Assembly (NCBI RefSeq): GCF_040892545.1
Contig: NZ_CP156079.1
Coordinates: 806,001 to 870,000 of the forward strand
Length of the DNA: 64,000 bases
Source: Paracidovorax avenae
GTDB lineage: Bacteria; Pseudomonadota; Gammaproteobacteria; Burkholderiales; Burkholderiaceae_C
Direction: 5' to 3'
A model generated the notes under the pieces. That model saw only the letters and a list, made by a program, of their open reading frames with translations, was not told the origin of the DNA and searched no databases. Numbering within the stretch: position 1 is the stretch's first letter; each line of letters begins with the position of its first letter. Below are positions 37,482 through 49,408 of the stretch, piece by piece. The position numbers and the translations under genes are program-made.

Positions 37482-38305
37482 CCACGAACACGCTGCCCGC
37501 ACCGCTGGACGTGAAGCTCATGAACTGGACCGCGACGGTCCTGTTCGTGGGCTGCGCCGCGGCCGTGCTGGTGGCCGCCGGCTCGTGGGCGCGGCACCAC
37601 CCGATGTTCGCTATCGGGCGCATCGTGGTGCAGGGCGAGCTGGTCCACAACAACGCGGTGACGCTGCGCGCCAATGTCGGCCCGCACCTGGTGGGCAACT
37701 TCTTCACCATGGACCTGGCCGCCGTGCGCGAAGCCTTCGAGCAGGTGCCGTGGGTGCGCCGCGCGCTGGTGCGGCGCGAGTTCCCCAACGGCCTGCGCGT
37801 GGAACTGCAGGAGCACGACGCCTTCGCCTACTGGGGGCCGGAGGAGGGATCGACCCTGCTCAGCACCCGCGGCGAGGTTTTCGATGCCAGCGCCGACGAC
37901 CTGGAAGACGACGAATTGCCCCGCCTGCAGGGCCCGCAGGGCCAGTCGGAAGCGGTGATGCGCATGTACCAGCGGCTCGCCCCGGTGGTGGAGCCCCTGG
38001 GCGCGCGCCTCGCGACGCTGGAGCTGTCCACGCGTGGCAGCTGGCGGGCGTCGCTGTCGGGCGGCGCGGCGCTGGAGCTGGGCGGCGGCACGCCGGAAGA
38101 CGTCGAGGCACGCACGCGGCGCTTCGTGCGCACCGTGGCGCGCGTGGCGGCCCAGTACGGGCGCCGGCCCGACGCGCTGGAATCCGCCGACCTGCGCCAT
38201 CCCGACGGCTACGCGCTGCGGCTGCGCGGGGTGACCACCGTCGAGGGCGACGCACCGCGCGCCGTGCGGGCGGCCGTGCGCCGCATGCCTCCAAGGAATC
38301 GCTGA
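37478..38305 (+). CDS. ftsQ: Cell division protein FtsQ
   Basis: FtsQ links early and late divisome proteins and binds FtsB-FtsL. The 275-residue protein has a short cytoplasmic start, one membrane helix ([20 protein letters not shown], residues 17-36), the POTRA domain ([16 protein letters not shown] near 43-58, [20 protein letters not shown] near 88-107) and the beta domain with STRGEVFDA and [14 protein letters not shown]. Start overlaps ddl in ATGA; ftsA follows after 24 bp, the first real gap in the cluster since rsmH apart from the ftsW-murG spacer. Confidence 0.94.
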   Translation: MTTNTLPAPLDVKLMNWTATVLFVGCAAAVLVAAGSWARHHPMFAIGRIVVQGELVHNNAVTLRANVGPHLVGNFFTMDLAAVREAFEQVPWVRRALVRREFPNGLRVELQEHDAFAYWGPEEGSTLLSTRGEVFDASADDLEDDELPRLQGPQGQSEAVMRMYQRLAPVVEPLGARLATLELSTRGSWRASLSGGAALELGGGTPEDVEARTRRFVRTVARVAAQYGRRPDALESADLRHPDGYALRLRGVTTVEGDAPRAVRAAVRRMPPRNR

Positions 38306-38329
38306 CCCTTAGTCAGGACACACAAAGAT

Positions 38330-39559
38330 ATGGCACGAGAATACAAAGACGTGGTGGTGGGGCTGGACATCGGGACGGCCAAGGTGATGGCCGTGGTGGC
38401 CGAGGTGCTCCCCGGCGGCGACCTGAAACTGGCCGGCCTGGGCGTGGCCCCGAGCAACGGGCTCAAGCGCGGCGTGGTCGTCAACATCGACGCCACGGTG
38501 CAGAGCATCCAGCAGGCCCTGAAAGAGGCCGAGCTGATGGCCGACTGCAAGATCCAGCGCGTCTACACGGGCATCACCGGCAGCCACATCCGGGGCCTGA
38601 ACTCCAGCGGCATGGTGGCCGTCAAGGACAAGGAAGTCACTCCCGCCGACGTGGCGCGCGTGGTCGAGACCGCCAAGGCCATCAACATCTCCTCCGACCA
38701 GCGCCTGCTGCTCGTGGAACCGCAGGAATTCGTGATCGACGGGCAGGACGTGCGCGAGCCCATCGGCATGAGCGGCATCCGGCTGGAGGCCAAGATCCAC
38801 ATCGTGACCGGCGCACAGAGCGCGGCCGAGAACATCATCAAGTGCGTGCGCCGCTGCGGCCTGGAGGTGGAGCAGCTCATGCTGAACCCGCTCGCCTCCA
38901 GCCAGGCGGTGCTGACCGACGACGAGCGCGAGCTCGGCGTGGCCGTGGTGGACGTGGGCGCGGGCACGACCGACGTGGCCATCTTCACGGGCGGGGCCAT
39001 CCGCCACACCGCCGTGATCCCGATCGCCGGCGACCTCATCACCAGCGACATCGCCATGGCGCTGCGCACGCCCACCAAGGATGCCGAGGACATCAAGGTC
39101 GAGAGCGGCTACGCCAAGCAGCTCCTGGCCGATCCCGAGGCGCAGGTGGAGGTGCCGGGCCTGGGCGACCGCAGCCCCCGCATGCTGAGCAAGCAGGCGC
39201 TCGCCGGCGTGATCGAGCCGCGCGTGGAGGAGATCTTCTCGCTGGTGCAGCAGGTGATCCGCGAGTCGGGCTACGAGGAGGTGCTCTCCTCGGGCATCGT
39301 GCTCACGGGCGGCAGCGCCATCATGCCCGGCATGGTGGAACTGGGCGAGGACATCTTCCTCAAGCCCGTGCGCCGCGGCATTCCGAAGTATTCCAGCGCG
39401 TTGTCCGACATGGTGGCCCAGCCCCGTGCTGCTACCGTCATGGGTTTGCTCGAAGAGGCGCGGCAGGCACGCCTGCGCGGCTTCAAGGTGGCCCAGAAGA
39501 GCGGCTCGGTGAAGACGGCCTTCGGACGGTTCAAGGATTTCATCATCGGGAACTTCTGA
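38330..39559 (+). CDS. ftsA: Cell division protein FtsA
   Basis: FtsA is an actin-like ATPase that tethers FtsZ to the membrane and recruits later proteins. The 409-residue protein has the phosphate-1 motif VVVGLDIGTAKVMAVVAEV near 6-24, the 1C domain typical of FtsA (about 85-165), phosphate-2 VVDVGAGTTDVAIFTGG near 205, adenosine motif GIVLTGGSAIMPGM near 323, and a C-terminal amphipathic helix (GRFKDFIIGNF) that serves as membrane anchor. Its start has only a weak AGGA-like ribosome site. Confidence 0.96.
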   Translation: MAREYKDVVVGLDIGTAKVMAVVAEVLPGGDLKLAGLGVAPSNGLKRGVVVNIDATVQSIQQALKEAELMADCKIQRVYTGITGSHIRGLNSSGMVAVKDKEVTPADVARVVETAKAINISSDQRLLLVEPQEFVIDGQDVREPIGMSGIRLEAKIHIVTGAQSAAENIIKCVRRCGLEVEQLMLNPLASSQAVLTDDERELGVAVVDVGAGTTDVAIFTGGAIRHTAVIPIAGDLITSDIAMALRTPTKDAEDIKVESGYAKQLLADPEAQVEVPGLGDRSPRMLSKQALAGVIEPRVEEIFSLVQQVIRESGYEEVLSSGIVLTGGSAIMPGMVELGEDIFLKPVRRGIPKYSSALSDMVAQPRAATVMGLLEEARQARLRGFKVAQKSGSVKTAFGRFKDFIIGNF

Positions 39560-39601
39560 CATGCGAACCCCTCTGCAACGGCTTGTCCGCGAAAGTTCCC
39601 C

Positions 39602-39636
39602 GGCCCGTGGCCGCCTCCGATGGCGGGGCACGGGCC
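39602..39636 (+). other. Stable hairpin in the ftsA-ftsZ gap
   Basis: GGCCCGTG (39602-39609) pairs with CACGGGCC (39629-39636), and CCGCC (39611-39615) with GGCGG (39622-39626), giving 13 bp with small internal asymmetry. No T tract follows. It may be an mRNA processing or stability element that lets ftsZ be expressed differently from ftsA; the 191-bp gap is otherwise without a gene. Confidence 0.5.
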
Positions 39637-39750
39637 CTCCCGCGGCGTGCACCGGCACCCCCGCAGCACCGTTTTCCCATTCGTATGACCTACCGGCCGC
39701 AACGGCCAACCGCAAATCTCACGTGAAAGACCAGGACTAGGAGCACCAGC

Positions 39751-40983
39751 ATGACCATCGAAATGATCGAAGCCGAAGAATTCAACCAGGGCACGCAGAT
39801 CAAGGTGATCGGTGTCGGCGGCGGCGGCGGCAATGCCGTCGAGCACATGATCTCGCGCCAGGTGCAGGGCGTGGAGTTCGTGTGTGCCAATACCGATGCG
39901 CAGGCGCTCACCCGCAGCAGCGCGCACCGCGTCATCCAGCTGGGCCACAGCGGCCTGGGCGCCGGCAGCAAGCCCGAGAAGGCCCGCGAGGCCGCCGAGG
40001 CCGCGCAGGAAGACATCCGCCAGGCCATCCAGGGCGCGCACATGCTGTTCATCACCGCCGGCATGGGCGGCGGCACCGGCACCGGCGCCGCACCCGTGAT
40101 CGCACGCGTGGCCAAGGAGATGGGCATCCTCACCGTGGGCGTGGTCACCAAGCCCTTCGACTGGGAGGGCGGCCGCCGCATGCAGAACGCCGACAACGGC
40201 CTGGCCGAGCTGGAAGCCAACGTCGATTCGCTGATCGTCGTGCTCAACGAGAAGCTGCTGGAAGTGCTGGGCGACGACATCACCCAGGACGAAGCCTTCG
40301 CGCACGCCAACGACGTGCTGAAGAACGCCGTGGGCGGCATCGCCGAGATCATCAACGAGTACGGCCACGTCAACGTCGACTTCGAGGACGTGCGCACCGT
40401 GATGGGCGAGCCCGGCAAGGCCATGATGGGCACGGCCACCGCCAGCGGTCCCGACCGCGCCCGCATCGCCGCCGAGCAGGCCGTGGCCTGCCCGCTGCTG
40501 GAAGGCATCGACCTCTCGGGCGCCAAGGGCGTGCTGGTGCTGGTCACGGCCGCCAAGGGCAGCCTCAAGCTGTCCGAGTCGCGCCTGGCGATGAGCACGA
40601 TCAACGCCTACGCCTCGCCCGATGCGCACGTCATCTACGGCGCCGCCTACGACGACAGCCTGGGCGACGACATCCGCGTCACCGTCGTGGCGACCGGCCT
40701 GTCGCGCGCCAACGCGCGCCGCCAGCCGATCTCCGTGGTGCAGGGCGGCCTGCGCACCGGCACCGACAACATCGCCTACCAGATGCCCATCGCAGGTGCC
40801 GCCGTGGGCGCGGCCGGTGGCCTGGTGGGTGGTGCTGCATCGCAGGCCGACTACGGCAACATGTCGGTGCCCAGCGTCTGGCGCACCAACCGCACGCAGG
40901 CCGCGGCCCGCGTGGATGCGCTGTCCTCGGGCGGCATGGACGACCTGGAGATCCCCGCCTTCCTGCGCAAGCAGGCGGACTGA
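39751..40983 (+). CDS. ftsZ: Cell division protein FtsZ
   Basis: FtsZ is the tubulin-like GTPase that polymerises into the Z-ring. The 410-residue protein has IKVIGVGGGGGNAVEHMI near 17-34, the tubulin signature GGGTGTG at 106-112, the T7 loop region around NVDFEDVRTVM near 208 (with the catalytic Asp), a variable linker and the C-terminal peptide DDLEIPAFLRKQAD that binds FtsA and ZipA-type anchors. TAGGAG stands 8 bases before the ATG, the best ribosome site in the cluster, fitting its high abundance. A terminator follows. Confidence 0.97.
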   Translation: MTIEMIEAEEFNQGTQIKVIGVGGGGGNAVEHMISRQVQGVEFVCANTDAQALTRSSAHRVIQLGHSGLGAGSKPEKAREAAEAAQEDIRQAIQGAHMLFITAGMGGGTGTGAAPVIARVAKEMGILTVGVVTKPFDWEGGRRMQNADNGLAELEANVDSLIVVLNEKLLEVLGDDITQDEAFAHANDVLKNAVGGIAEIINEYGHVNVDFEDVRTVMGEPGKAMMGTATASGPDRARIAAEQAVACPLLEGIDLSGAKGVLVLVTAAKGSLKLSESRLAMSTINAYASPDAHVIYGAAYDDSLGDDIRVTVVATGLSRANARRQPISVVQGGLRTGTDNIAYQMPIAGAAVGAAGGLVGGAASQADYGNMSVPSVWRTNRTQAAARVDALSSGGMDDLEIPAFLRKQAD

Positions 40984-41074
40984 TTGGCTCCCCTGAGTCG
41001 CCGGTGGCCCGGCAAAGCCGGTTCCACGGCGTCTGCCGGCATGGCCTGCTCCGCGGCCTTCTGACGGGTGAGGT

Positions 41075-41089
41075 CGTGAATGATTCACG
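41075..41089. promoter_or_regulatory. Near-perfect palindrome downstream of ftsZ
   Basis: CGTGAAT and ATTCACG flank a single G at 41082; further GG/CC matches extend it to 41072-41092 with one mismatch. Its size and symmetry are those of a dimeric regulator site. It lies 50 bp before the ftsZ terminator. What binds is unknown. Confidence 0.4.
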
Positions 41090-41125
41090 GCCGTGACCCT
41101 GAATCATGGCTTTCCGCACTCTCTG

Positions 41126-41161
41126 GCCGCCCCGCTTCCGCAAGGAGCAGGGCGGCTTTTT
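41126..41161 (+). terminator. Intrinsic terminator of the dcw cluster after ftsZ
   Basis: GCCGCCC at 41126-41132 pairs with GGGCGGC at 41150-41156, followed at once by TTTTT. The interior also folds, closing in a GCAA tetraloop of the stable GNRA type at 41140-41143. lpxC is therefore probably transcribed on its own. Confidence 0.85.
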
Positions 41162-41180
41162 GTTTCCGTTGTGACGCATG

Positions 41181-41202
41181 GGCTATGGATGGCATAGCCA
41201 TC
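41181..41202 (+). other. Two competing short hairpins between the ftsZ terminator and lpxC
   Basis: GGCTATG (41181-41187) pairs with CATAGCC (41193-41199); alternatively GATGGC (41188-41193) pairs with GCCATC (41197-41202). The arms overlap, so only one can form. If transcription of lpxC starts upstream this would be a leader switch; if it starts at the -10 at 41231 it would act as DNA. Confidence 0.35.
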
Positions 41203-41230
41203 TGTGCGGGCAGGGACGGGTGCCGCCACC

Positions 41231-41236
41231 TAAAAT
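41231..41236 (+). promoter_or_regulatory. -10-like element next to the lpxC start
   Basis: TAAAAT ends 6 bases before lpxC ATG 41243. No good -35 and no Shine-Dalgarno. One of nine such arrangements in the window. Confidence 0.4.
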
Positions 41237-41242
41237 TGCGGG

Positions 41243-42166
41243 ATGCTCCAGCAACGCACGATCAAGACCCTCACCCGCGCCGTCGGCGTGGGCCTGCACA
41301 GTGGCCAGCGGGTCGAGCTCACGTTGCGTCCGGCCGCGCCGGACACGGGCATCGTGTTCCGCCGCATCGACCTGCCCGAACCCGTGGACATCCCGATCCG
41401 CGCCGAGTCGGTGGTCGATACCCGCATGGCCTCCACCATCGGCGTGGGCGGTGCCAAGGTGCATACGGTCGAGCACCTCATGTCGGCCTGCGCGGGCCTG
41501 GGGTTGGACAACCTCTACATCGACATCACGGCCGAGGAGGTGCCCATCCTCGACGGCTCGTCGGCCTCCTTCGTGTTCCTGCTGCAGAGCGCCGGCGTGG
41601 TGCTGCAGAACGCGCCCAAGAAGTTCATCCGCGTCACGCGGCCCGTGGAAGTGCGCGAGGGCGAGGGCCAGCAGCTCAAGTGGGCGCGGCTGGAGCCCTA
41701 CCACGGCTACAAGCTGCGCTTCGAGATCGACTTCGCCCACCCGGCCGTGGATTCCACCGGCCAGAGCGTGGAGTTCGACCTCGGCGCGGGCAACTACACG
41801 CGCGACATCGCGCGCGCGCGCACCTTCGGATTCACGAAGGACGTGGAGATGATGCGCGCGAGCGGCCTCGCGCTGGGCGGCGGGCTCGACAACGCCATCG
41901 TCATGGACGACTACAAGGTGCTCAATGCCGACGGCCTGCGCTACGACGACGAGTTCGTGAAGCACAAGATCCTCGACGCCATCGGCGACCTGTACATCGT
42001 CGGCCATCCGCTGCTGGCGGCCTACAGCGCGTTCCGCTCGGGCCACGCGATGAACAACCGTCTGCTGCGCGAACTGCTGGCCCAGGAGGATGCGTGGGAG
42101 ATCGCCACGTTCGAGAGCGAACGGCAGGCACCCTCCGGGTTCGCCGCGCCCGTGCAGGCCTGGTGA
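41243..42166 (+). CDS. lpxC: UDP-3-O-acyl-N-acetylglucosamine deacetylase LpxC
   Basis: LpxC is the zinc amidase that commits UDP-acyl-GlcNAc to lipid A synthesis. The 307-residue protein opens [20 protein letters not shown], has the first zinc histidine in [19 protein letters not shown] near residue 78, and the second site in [18 protein letters not shown] with His and Asp ligands, then the catalytic histidine in [12 protein letters not shown]. Being last in the division cluster but behind a terminator is typical of betaproteobacteria. A small membrane protein gene follows after 12 bp and may be co-transcribed. Confidence 0.96.
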   Translation: MLQQRTIKTLTRAVGVGLHSGQRVELTLRPAAPDTGIVFRRIDLPEPVDIPIRAESVVDTRMASTIGVGGAKVHTVEHLMSACAGLGLDNLYIDITAEEVPILDGSSASFVFLLQSAGVVLQNAPKKFIRVTRPVEVREGEGQQLKWARLEPYHGYKLRFEIDFAHPAVDSTGQSVEFDLGAGNYTRDIARARTFGFTKDVEMMRASGLALGGGLDNAIVMDDYKVLNADGLRYDDEFVKHKILDAIGDLYIVGHPLLAAYSAFRSGHAMNNRLLRELLAQEDAWEIATFESERQAPSGFAAPVQAW

Positions 42167-42178
42167 GGCCGCGCCGCC

Positions 42179-42355
42179 ATGCTGCTGTTCCGCGGTCTGT
42201 TCTTTTTCCTGCTGCTGCTGGCGGTGGTGTCGTTCGTGTTCTATGTGGCCACCGGGCAGCCGCGCTACAAGCGCTTCGGCATCGTGATTGTCAAGTGGAC
42301 GGTGCTCTCGGCCTTCGCCTTCTTCGCGGTGCTGGCGCTCGAGCGCTTCCTCTGA
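42179..42355 (+). CDS. 58-residue membrane protein of unknown function
   Basis: A short rightward frame with ATG 42179 and TGA 42353-42355 codes for 58 residues: LLFRGLFFFLLLLAVVSFVF (a membrane helix at about 2-21), a basic connecting loop GQPRYKRFG, and a second helix (IVKWTVLSAFAFFAVLALER). The pattern of two helices with a positively charged loop and the clean composition argue for a real gene. It follows lpxC by 12 bp. No function can be assigned. It is too short for many gene finders. Confidence 0.65.
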   Translation: MLLFRGLFFFLLLLAVVSFVFYVATGQPRYKRFGIVIVKWTVLSAFAFFAVLALERFL

Positions 42356-42381
42356 TGTCCGCTGGCGTGCCCCGCCGTGGG

Positions 42382-42410
42382 GTGACACGGCCGGGCATCG
42401 CTCCTATACT
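42382..42410 (+). promoter_or_regulatory. thiC promoter upstream of the TPP riboswitch
   Basis: GTGACA (42382-42387) and TATACT (42405-42410) are separated by 17 bp, a good sigma70 match. Transcription would begin near 42417, exactly where the riboswitch stem P1 starts. Confidence 0.65.
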
Positions 42411-42415
42411 CGCGC

Positions 42416-44557
<2,142 letters not shown>

Positions 44558-44586
44558 TGCCGCCTGTCCGGGCCGGTCGGGACGGT

Positions 44587-46320
44587 TCAGCCCGCCGTGG
44601 CCAGCAGGCGCTGCGGGCGCGGGAGCGGCAGCGCGCTGCGTGCCGGCGGCGCGGCCGGGGCCGGCTCCTGCGCGGGCAGCACGAACTGGCTCACGAGCTG
44701 GGCCAGGTCGTGGGTCTGCAGGCGCAGGCTTTCGGTGGCGGCGGCCGATTCCTCCACCAGCGCGGCGTTCTGCTGGGTCATCTCGTCGAGCCGCGTCATG
44801 GCGGCGTGGATGGCGGCGATGTCCTCGTTCTGCGATTGCGCATGGCTGCGGATCTCGCCCATCGTGCGGGCCGTGTCCTCGACGGTCGAGACCACGCGGC
44901 GCATGGTCTGGCCGGCCTGGCGGGCCAGGCCGGCGCCGTCCTGCACCTGCTGCACCGAGGACTGGATGAGGCCCTTGATTTCGCGCGCGGCTTCGGCCGA
45001 GCGGTTGGCCAGGCTGCGCACCTCGGCCGCCACCACCGCGAAGCCGCGGCCCTGCTCGCCGGCCCGCGCCGATTCCACCGCCGCGTTCAGCGCCAGGATA
45101 TTGGTCTGGAAGGCGATGGAGTCGATCACGCCGGTGATGTCCGCGATGCGGCGCGAACTGGCTGCGATCTGTTCCATGGTCTGTTCCACCTGGCCCACCA
45201 CCCCGCTGCCTTCGCGCGCGACCTGGGCCGCCTCGGTCGCCAGGGCTTCGGTGCGCTGCGCCGAGTCCGCGGCGCCGGCCACGCGGAGGGTGACATGCTC
45301 CAGCGCCGCCGCGGTCTCCTGCAGCCGCGCGGCGGTTTCCTCCGTGCGGCTGGACAGCTCGGCATTGCCGCCGGCGATCTCCGACGAGGCCGAGCGGATC
45401 GCCTGGCCCAGGGACTGCATCCGGCGAACGAGCCCGCGCAGCGCCGCCTGCATCACGGCAAGCGATTCGAGCATGTGGCCGGCCTCGTCGCGCCCGTGGC
45501 CCTGGATCTCCTGGCGCAGGTCCAGTCCGGCCACGCGGTCCGCCGTGGCGCCGGCCTGGGCGATCGGCCGGGTGATGCTGCGCACCAGCCACAGCGCCAG
45601 CAGCGTGCCGGCCGCCAGCGACAGCACGCCGAACGCCAGCAGCGCCCAGCGCCCCGCGGCGCCCAGCCCGGCCACCTCGTCCGCGCCGGCGTCGATGGCC
45701 TGGCGCTGCGACTGCGACAGGCCGTCCAGCGAGGCGAGCAGGCGCGTGGCCGCGGGCACGAAGCGTTCGCCGTACACCTTGCGGATGCGTTCCGTGAGGC
45801 CGGAATCCCGTGCCGCGATCAGCTCGGCACAGGCCTGGCTGAAATCCCGGCCCGCCGAGCGCACCGCCACGATCCGTTCCGCGTCCTCCGTGCCCTGCAG
45901 GCGCTCCGCGAGCTGTGCCAGGAGGCTGTCGTACTGCCGCTGGGTGCGCGCGATGTCGGCCCCCAGGATGTCGCCCACCTCGGGTTCGGAGCTGAGGGCC
46001 ACGGCCTTGTAGCGCTCCGCATTGATGGCCTGCAGCCGGTGCGCGTCGGCCACCAGCCGTTCCGTGGCGACCCGGCGGTCCACCATGGCGCTGGCAGACG
46101 CGCCGATGCGTTGCAGCGCGACAACGCCGATGGCCGAACCGATGCCGTTGAGTGCCAGCACGGCAAGAAAGGCGCCCAGCAGCCGCCGCCCGAGCGCGCC
46201 GCGGCGGGCAGGCCGGTCCGGCAGCGCATGGGGCGGGAGGGAAGGCTGGGCGGAGTCGGGAGTGTGGGAGGAGGGAGTCACGCAGGAGACCTGGCAGTGC
46301 AGGGAAAGGAGACGGGGCAT
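44587..46320 (-). CDS. Methyl-accepting chemotaxis protein
   Basis: The 577-residue receptor has a Ser/Pro-rich start, a first membrane helix (about 45-67), a periplasmic helical-bundle sensor (about 70-215; [20 protein letters not shown] and [17 protein letters not shown]), a second helix ([20 protein letters not shown]), HAMP, and a signalling domain with the tip [20 protein letters not shown] and [20 protein letters not shown]. The sensor resembles four-helix-bundle types that detect small metabolites. The start is uncertain: ATG 46320 would give a long cytoplasmic lead, and a GTG near 46280 would be nearer the helix. The tail has no CheR-docking pentapeptide. It is divergent from another receptor. 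Confidence 0.9.
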   Translation of the reverse strand: MPRLLSLHCQVSCVTPSSHTPDSAQPSLPPHALPDRPARRGALGRRLLGAFLAVLALNGIGSAIGVVALQRIGASASAMVDRRVATERLVADAHRLQAINAERYKAVALSSEPEVGDILGADIARTQRQYDSLLAQLAERLQGTEDAERIVAVRSAGRDFSQACAELIAARDSGLTERIRKVYGERFVPAATRLLASLDGLSQSQRQAIDAGADEVAGLGAAGRWALLAFGVLSLAAGTLLALWLVRSITRPIAQAGATADRVAGLDLRQEIQGHGRDEAGHMLESLAVMQAALRGLVRRMQSLGQAIRSASSEIAGGNAELSSRTEETAARLQETAAALEHVTLRVAGAADSAQRTEALATEAAQVAREGSGVVGQVEQTMEQIAASSRRIADITGVIDSIAFQTNILALNAAVESARAGEQGRGFAVVAAEVRSLANRSAEAAREIKGLIQSSVQQVQDGAGLARQAGQTMRRVVSTVEDTARTMGEIRSHAQSQNEDIAAIHAAMTRLDEMTQQNAALVEESAAATESLRLQTHDLAQLVSQFVLPAQEPAPAAPPARSALPLPRPQRLLATAG

Positions 46321-46530
46321 GCCCGGATTCGGATACTCTGCACCAAGGTTGTGACAGTTTGTTTATATCGCTTGCGACTCGGTCACGCGGCAGGTAACTG
46401 CGCCAGTCGTGCTTACCCTGGCGGTGCCACTGTCGTGCCGCCCTATAGTGGGCGCCCCTGCGGCCCACGAGGCGGCAATGGGTGGGCGCGGTTATTGCAT
46501 GCGCCTTTGTAACGTTTTGTAGAGGATGTC

Positions 46531-48237
46531 ATGAATACTCTGGGACGCCTGTCGATCCGCGCGCGCCTTTACTTCGGCACGATTTTTTCCCTGGTGCTGC
46601 TCGTCGTCATCGGAGGGCTGGGATACCTCGCCCTCGACCGCACGCGCGACACGCTGCAGGTGCTCTTTTCCCAGCGGGTGCAGACCCTGACCGACATGGC
46701 GGACCTGCGCACGACGCTGGGCACGCTGCGCCGCACCGAGAAGGACATCATCCTCAACTTCAACAACTCGGTCGAGGTGGCTTCCCAGCGCGAAGCCTGG
46801 GGCAAGACCCTGGCCGCGCTGCGCAAGAGCCTCACGGCCGTGCGGCAGGTGCAGGCGGGCGACGCGGCCTTCGTGGGCTCCATCGACAAGGCGCTGGCCG
46901 AGATCCAGCAGTACGAGGCCGGCATCTCCCCGATCTTCGAGCAGATCGAGCGGGCCCAGCTCGACGGGGCCGGCGGTGCCGCCTATGCCGACCGCCTGAA
47001 GGGCCACATGGAGGCCACCGACCAGATCCTCGCGAGCCTGGCCCAGAGCGCACGCGAGAACATGGAGGAAGCGCGGCAGGGGGTGGAGGCGCGCACCGCC
47101 ACCATGTCCGCGGTGATCGGCGGCGGGCTGGTGCTGGGGCTGGCGGTGCTGATCCCGCTCACCTTCTTCAGCGTGCGCTCCATCACCAGCTCCCTGGCGC
47201 AGGCCCGGTTCCTGGCCGAACGCATCGCCAGCGGGGACCTGTCGCATGAAGTCCGGCCCGCCCAGATGGACGAGGTCGGCCAGCTCGTCGTGGCCATGGG
47301 CCGCATGCAGGATGCATTGCGCGGACTGGTGCGGCAGGTGCAGGAAGCATCGGGCAACATCTCGACGGCCAGCACGGAGATCGCCTCGGGCAACCACGAC
47401 CTGAGCCAGCGCACCGAGCAGACCGCCGCCAACCTGGAGGAGACGGCCTCGTCCATGGAAATGCTCGCCGGCACGGTGCAGCAGAGCACCCAGTCCGCAC
47501 GCCAGGCCAGCGACTTCGCGTCCACCGCGGCCCAGGTGGCGGCCAGGGGCGGCAGCGTGGTCTCGCAGGTCGTGGAGACCATGGGCCAGATCACCGACAG
47601 CTCGCGCAAGATCGCCGACATCACCGGCGTGATCGATTCCATCGCCTTCCAGACCAACATCCTGGCGCTGAATGCCGCCGTCGAGGCGGCCCGCGCGGGC
47701 GAGCAGGGCCGCGGCTTCGCGGTGGTCGCGGCCGAGGTGCGCACGCTGGCCCAGCGCTCGGCCTCGGCGGCCAAGGAGATCAAGGAGCTCATCGGCTCCT
47801 CGGTGGAGCGCGTGGAAAGCGGCTCCCGGCTCGTGAGCCAGGCCGGCACGACGATGACCGAGATCGTGGACAGCGTGCGCCGCGTCTCCGAAATGATCTC
47901 GGAGATCACCGCCTCGTCGGCCGAGCAGAGCGACAACATCGGGCAGATCAGCCAGTCCGTGAGCCAGCTCGACCAGATGACCCAGCAGAACGCCGCGCTG
48001 GTCGAACAGTCCACGGCCGCATCGGAGTCGCTGCGCGATCAGGCCGTGCAGCTGATCGGTGCCGTGCGCCGCTTCCGCCTCGACGATGACGACGGCGCTG
48101 TCGTTGATACCGCCCTGCAGGCACCGCCGCCGCCGCCCGGCAGCGCGCCCCTGGTGCCCCGGTCCCAGGCCGCCGCCCTGCCCGAACCCGTGCGTGGTCC
48201 GGTGGCCGGCTTCGTGCGCCACGAACCCGCCGCCTGA
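46531..48237 (+). CDS. Methyl-accepting chemotaxis protein
   Basis: The 568-residue receptor has a membrane helix at about 11-34 ([20 protein letters not shown]), a periplasmic four-helix sensor with the [13 protein letters not shown] segment (about 65-77), a second helix ([20 protein letters not shown]) near 192-211, HAMP and a signalling domain with [20 protein letters not shown] and [21 protein letters not shown] Pro-rich tail (about 530-568) ends without a CheR-docking pentapeptide. The core is close to the two other receptors in the window. Its start has GAGGA about 7 bases upstream. The 210-bp gap to the divergent receptor contains TATAGT at 46444-46449 as a possible -10 without a clear -35. 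Confidence 0.92.
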   Translation: MNTLGRLSIRARLYFGTIFSLVLLVVIGGLGYLALDRTRDTLQVLFSQRVQTLTDMADLRTTLGTLRRTEKDIILNFNNSVEVASQREAWGKTLAALRKSLTAVRQVQAGDAAFVGSIDKALAEIQQYEAGISPIFEQIERAQLDGAGGAAYADRLKGHMEATDQILASLAQSARENMEEARQGVEARTATMSAVIGGGLVLGLAVLIPLTFFSVRSITSSLAQARFLAERIASGDLSHEVRPAQMDEVGQLVVAMGRMQDALRGLVRQVQEASGNISTASTEIASGNHDLSQRTEQTAANLEETASSMEMLAGTVQQSTQSARQASDFASTAAQVAARGGSVVSQVVETMGQITDSSRKIADITGVIDSIAFQTNILALNAAVEAARAGEQGRGFAVVAAEVRTLAQRSASAAKEIKELIGSSVERVESGSRLVSQAGTTMTEIVDSVRRVSEMISEITASSAEQSDNIGQISQSVSQLDQMTQQNAALVEQSTAASESLRDQAVQLIGAVRRFRLDDDDGAVVDTALQAPPPPPGSAPLVPRSQAAALPEPVRGPVAGFVRHEPAA

Positions 48238-48334
48238 CCAGGGCCTCCCGACCGGACCGGGGTTGCGGTTTTCCCCGGCCGGGGCGGGCCGGTCATGGTG
48301 GTAGGCTGCGGCTTTTGCCCCGCAGCAACGAGCC

Positions 48335-48838
48335 ATGATCCGTACCGACTCCTCTTGCGCCGATGCATCCGGTTCCGGCGCGCTGAACCACTTCCGTTCC
48401 GCCGGCCTGGCGCTGTTCCTCGGCCTGTCCTCCCTGGGCGCTCAGGCGCAGCCCTACGACGGCATCCCGGGCCGCGAGTACGAGCACGGGCCCGGACACC
48501 GCAAGGGCGGCCCGGGCCACGGCCCCCATGGGCACCATGCCGGCCCGCGCCATGCACCGCCGCCCCCGCCGCAATGGCACCATGCCGGTCCGCGCCACCA
48601 TCCCGGCCCTCCGCCGCATGCCCGCGCCCATGGCCGCCGTGGTGCAGGCCCGCACCACGACTGGTACCGCGGCAGCCGCGTGCCGCCGATGTACCGGTCG
48701 CACCACTACGTGGTGCAGGACTGGCGCGTGCACCACCTGGCGCCCCCGCCGCGCGGCTACCACTGGGTGCAGAACGGCCCCGACTACCTGCTGATCTCGG
48801 TCGGTTCCGGCGTCGTCGCGCAGATCGTCTTCCGGTAG
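48335..48838 (+). CDS. RcnB-like periplasmic protein, His/Pro-rich
   Basis: The 167-residue protein has a signal peptide (hydrophobic run near 23-38, cut likely at AQA-QP), a His/Gly/Pro-rich middle (about 45-105, over 20 histidines) and a C-terminal RcnB domain: HDWYRGSRVPPMYRSHHYVV, DWRVHHLAPPPRGYHWVQNG and DYLLISVGSG. E. coli RcnB is needed for nickel and cobalt homeostasis; many relatives have no known role. The His-rich stretch suggests metal binding but this is inference. It converges with ruvC 10 bases away. Confidence 0.8.
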   Translation: MIRTDSSCADASGSGALNHFRSAGLALFLGLSSLGAQAQPYDGIPGREYEHGPGHRKGGPGHGPHGHHAGPRHAPPPPPQWHHAGPRHHPGPPPHARAHGRRGAGPHHDWYRGSRVPPMYRSHHYVVQDWRVHHLAPPPRGYHWVQNGPDYLLISVGSGVVAQIVFR

Positions 48839-48848
48839 CCGGAGGGCA

Positions 48849-49397
48849 TCAGAGCGTCCGTCCGCCCCGGTACATGGCGTGCTGGCGGCGGTTGAGTGTC
48901 GTGGCTTCCGCCAGCCTGCCCATCGCCGCGCCGGCATGGGCGTGGGTGATGGCCAGGCCGAGCGCGTCGGCGGCGTCGCTGCCCGGCAGGCCGGGCAGCT
49001 GCAGCAGCCGGCGCACCATCTCCTGCACCTGGGATTTGGCCGCGCGGCCATGGCCCACCACGGCCTTCTTCATCTGCAGCGCGGTGTATTCGGCGACGGG
49101 CAGCCGGCTGGCCACCAGGGCGGTCACGCAGGCACCCCGCGCCTGCCCGAGCAGCAGGGTGGACTGGGGGTTCACGTTCACGAAGACGATCTCGACCGTG
49201 GCCACGTCGGGCTGGTAGCGGGCGGCCACTTCGGTGATGCCGTCGAACAGGATCTTCAGGCGGCCCGGCAGGTCGCCCAGGGCGGCGCCCGTGGTGCGGA
49301 TGGTGCCGCTGGCCACGTAGCTCAGGTGATGGCCGTCCACATCCACCACGCCGAAGCCGGTGGTCTGCAGGCCGGGGTCGATGCCCAGGATTCTCAT
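48849..49397 (-). CDS. ruvC: Holliday junction resolvase RuvC
   Basis: RuvC nicks Holliday junctions bound by RuvAB. The 182-residue protein has the acidic catalytic set: Asp7 in [18 protein letters not shown], Glu in [20 protein letters not shown] near 72, and the two aspartates of [19 protein letters not shown] near 145. The loop [19 protein letters not shown] is typical. ATG 49397 fits the family; an upstream in-frame ATG would add only five residues. ruvA and ruvB are not in the window. It follows cdsA by 11 bp on the same strand. Confidence 0.95.
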   Translation of the reverse strand: MRILGIDPGLQTTGFGVVDVDGHHLSYVASGTIRTTGAALGDLPGRLKILFDGITEVAARYQPDVATVEIVFVNVNPQSTLLLGQARGACVTALVASRLPVAEYTALQMKKAVVGHGRAAKSQVQEMVRRLLQLPGLPGSDAADALGLAITHAHAGAAMGRLAEATTLNRRQHAMYRGGRTL

Positions 49398-49408
49398 GGG
49401 GGTGCCGT

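Noticed and set aside
48254..48290. CCGGGG/CCCCGG hairpin after the chemoreceptor at 46531
   Set aside because: No T tract follows and the region is GC-rich enough to form such pairs by chance.
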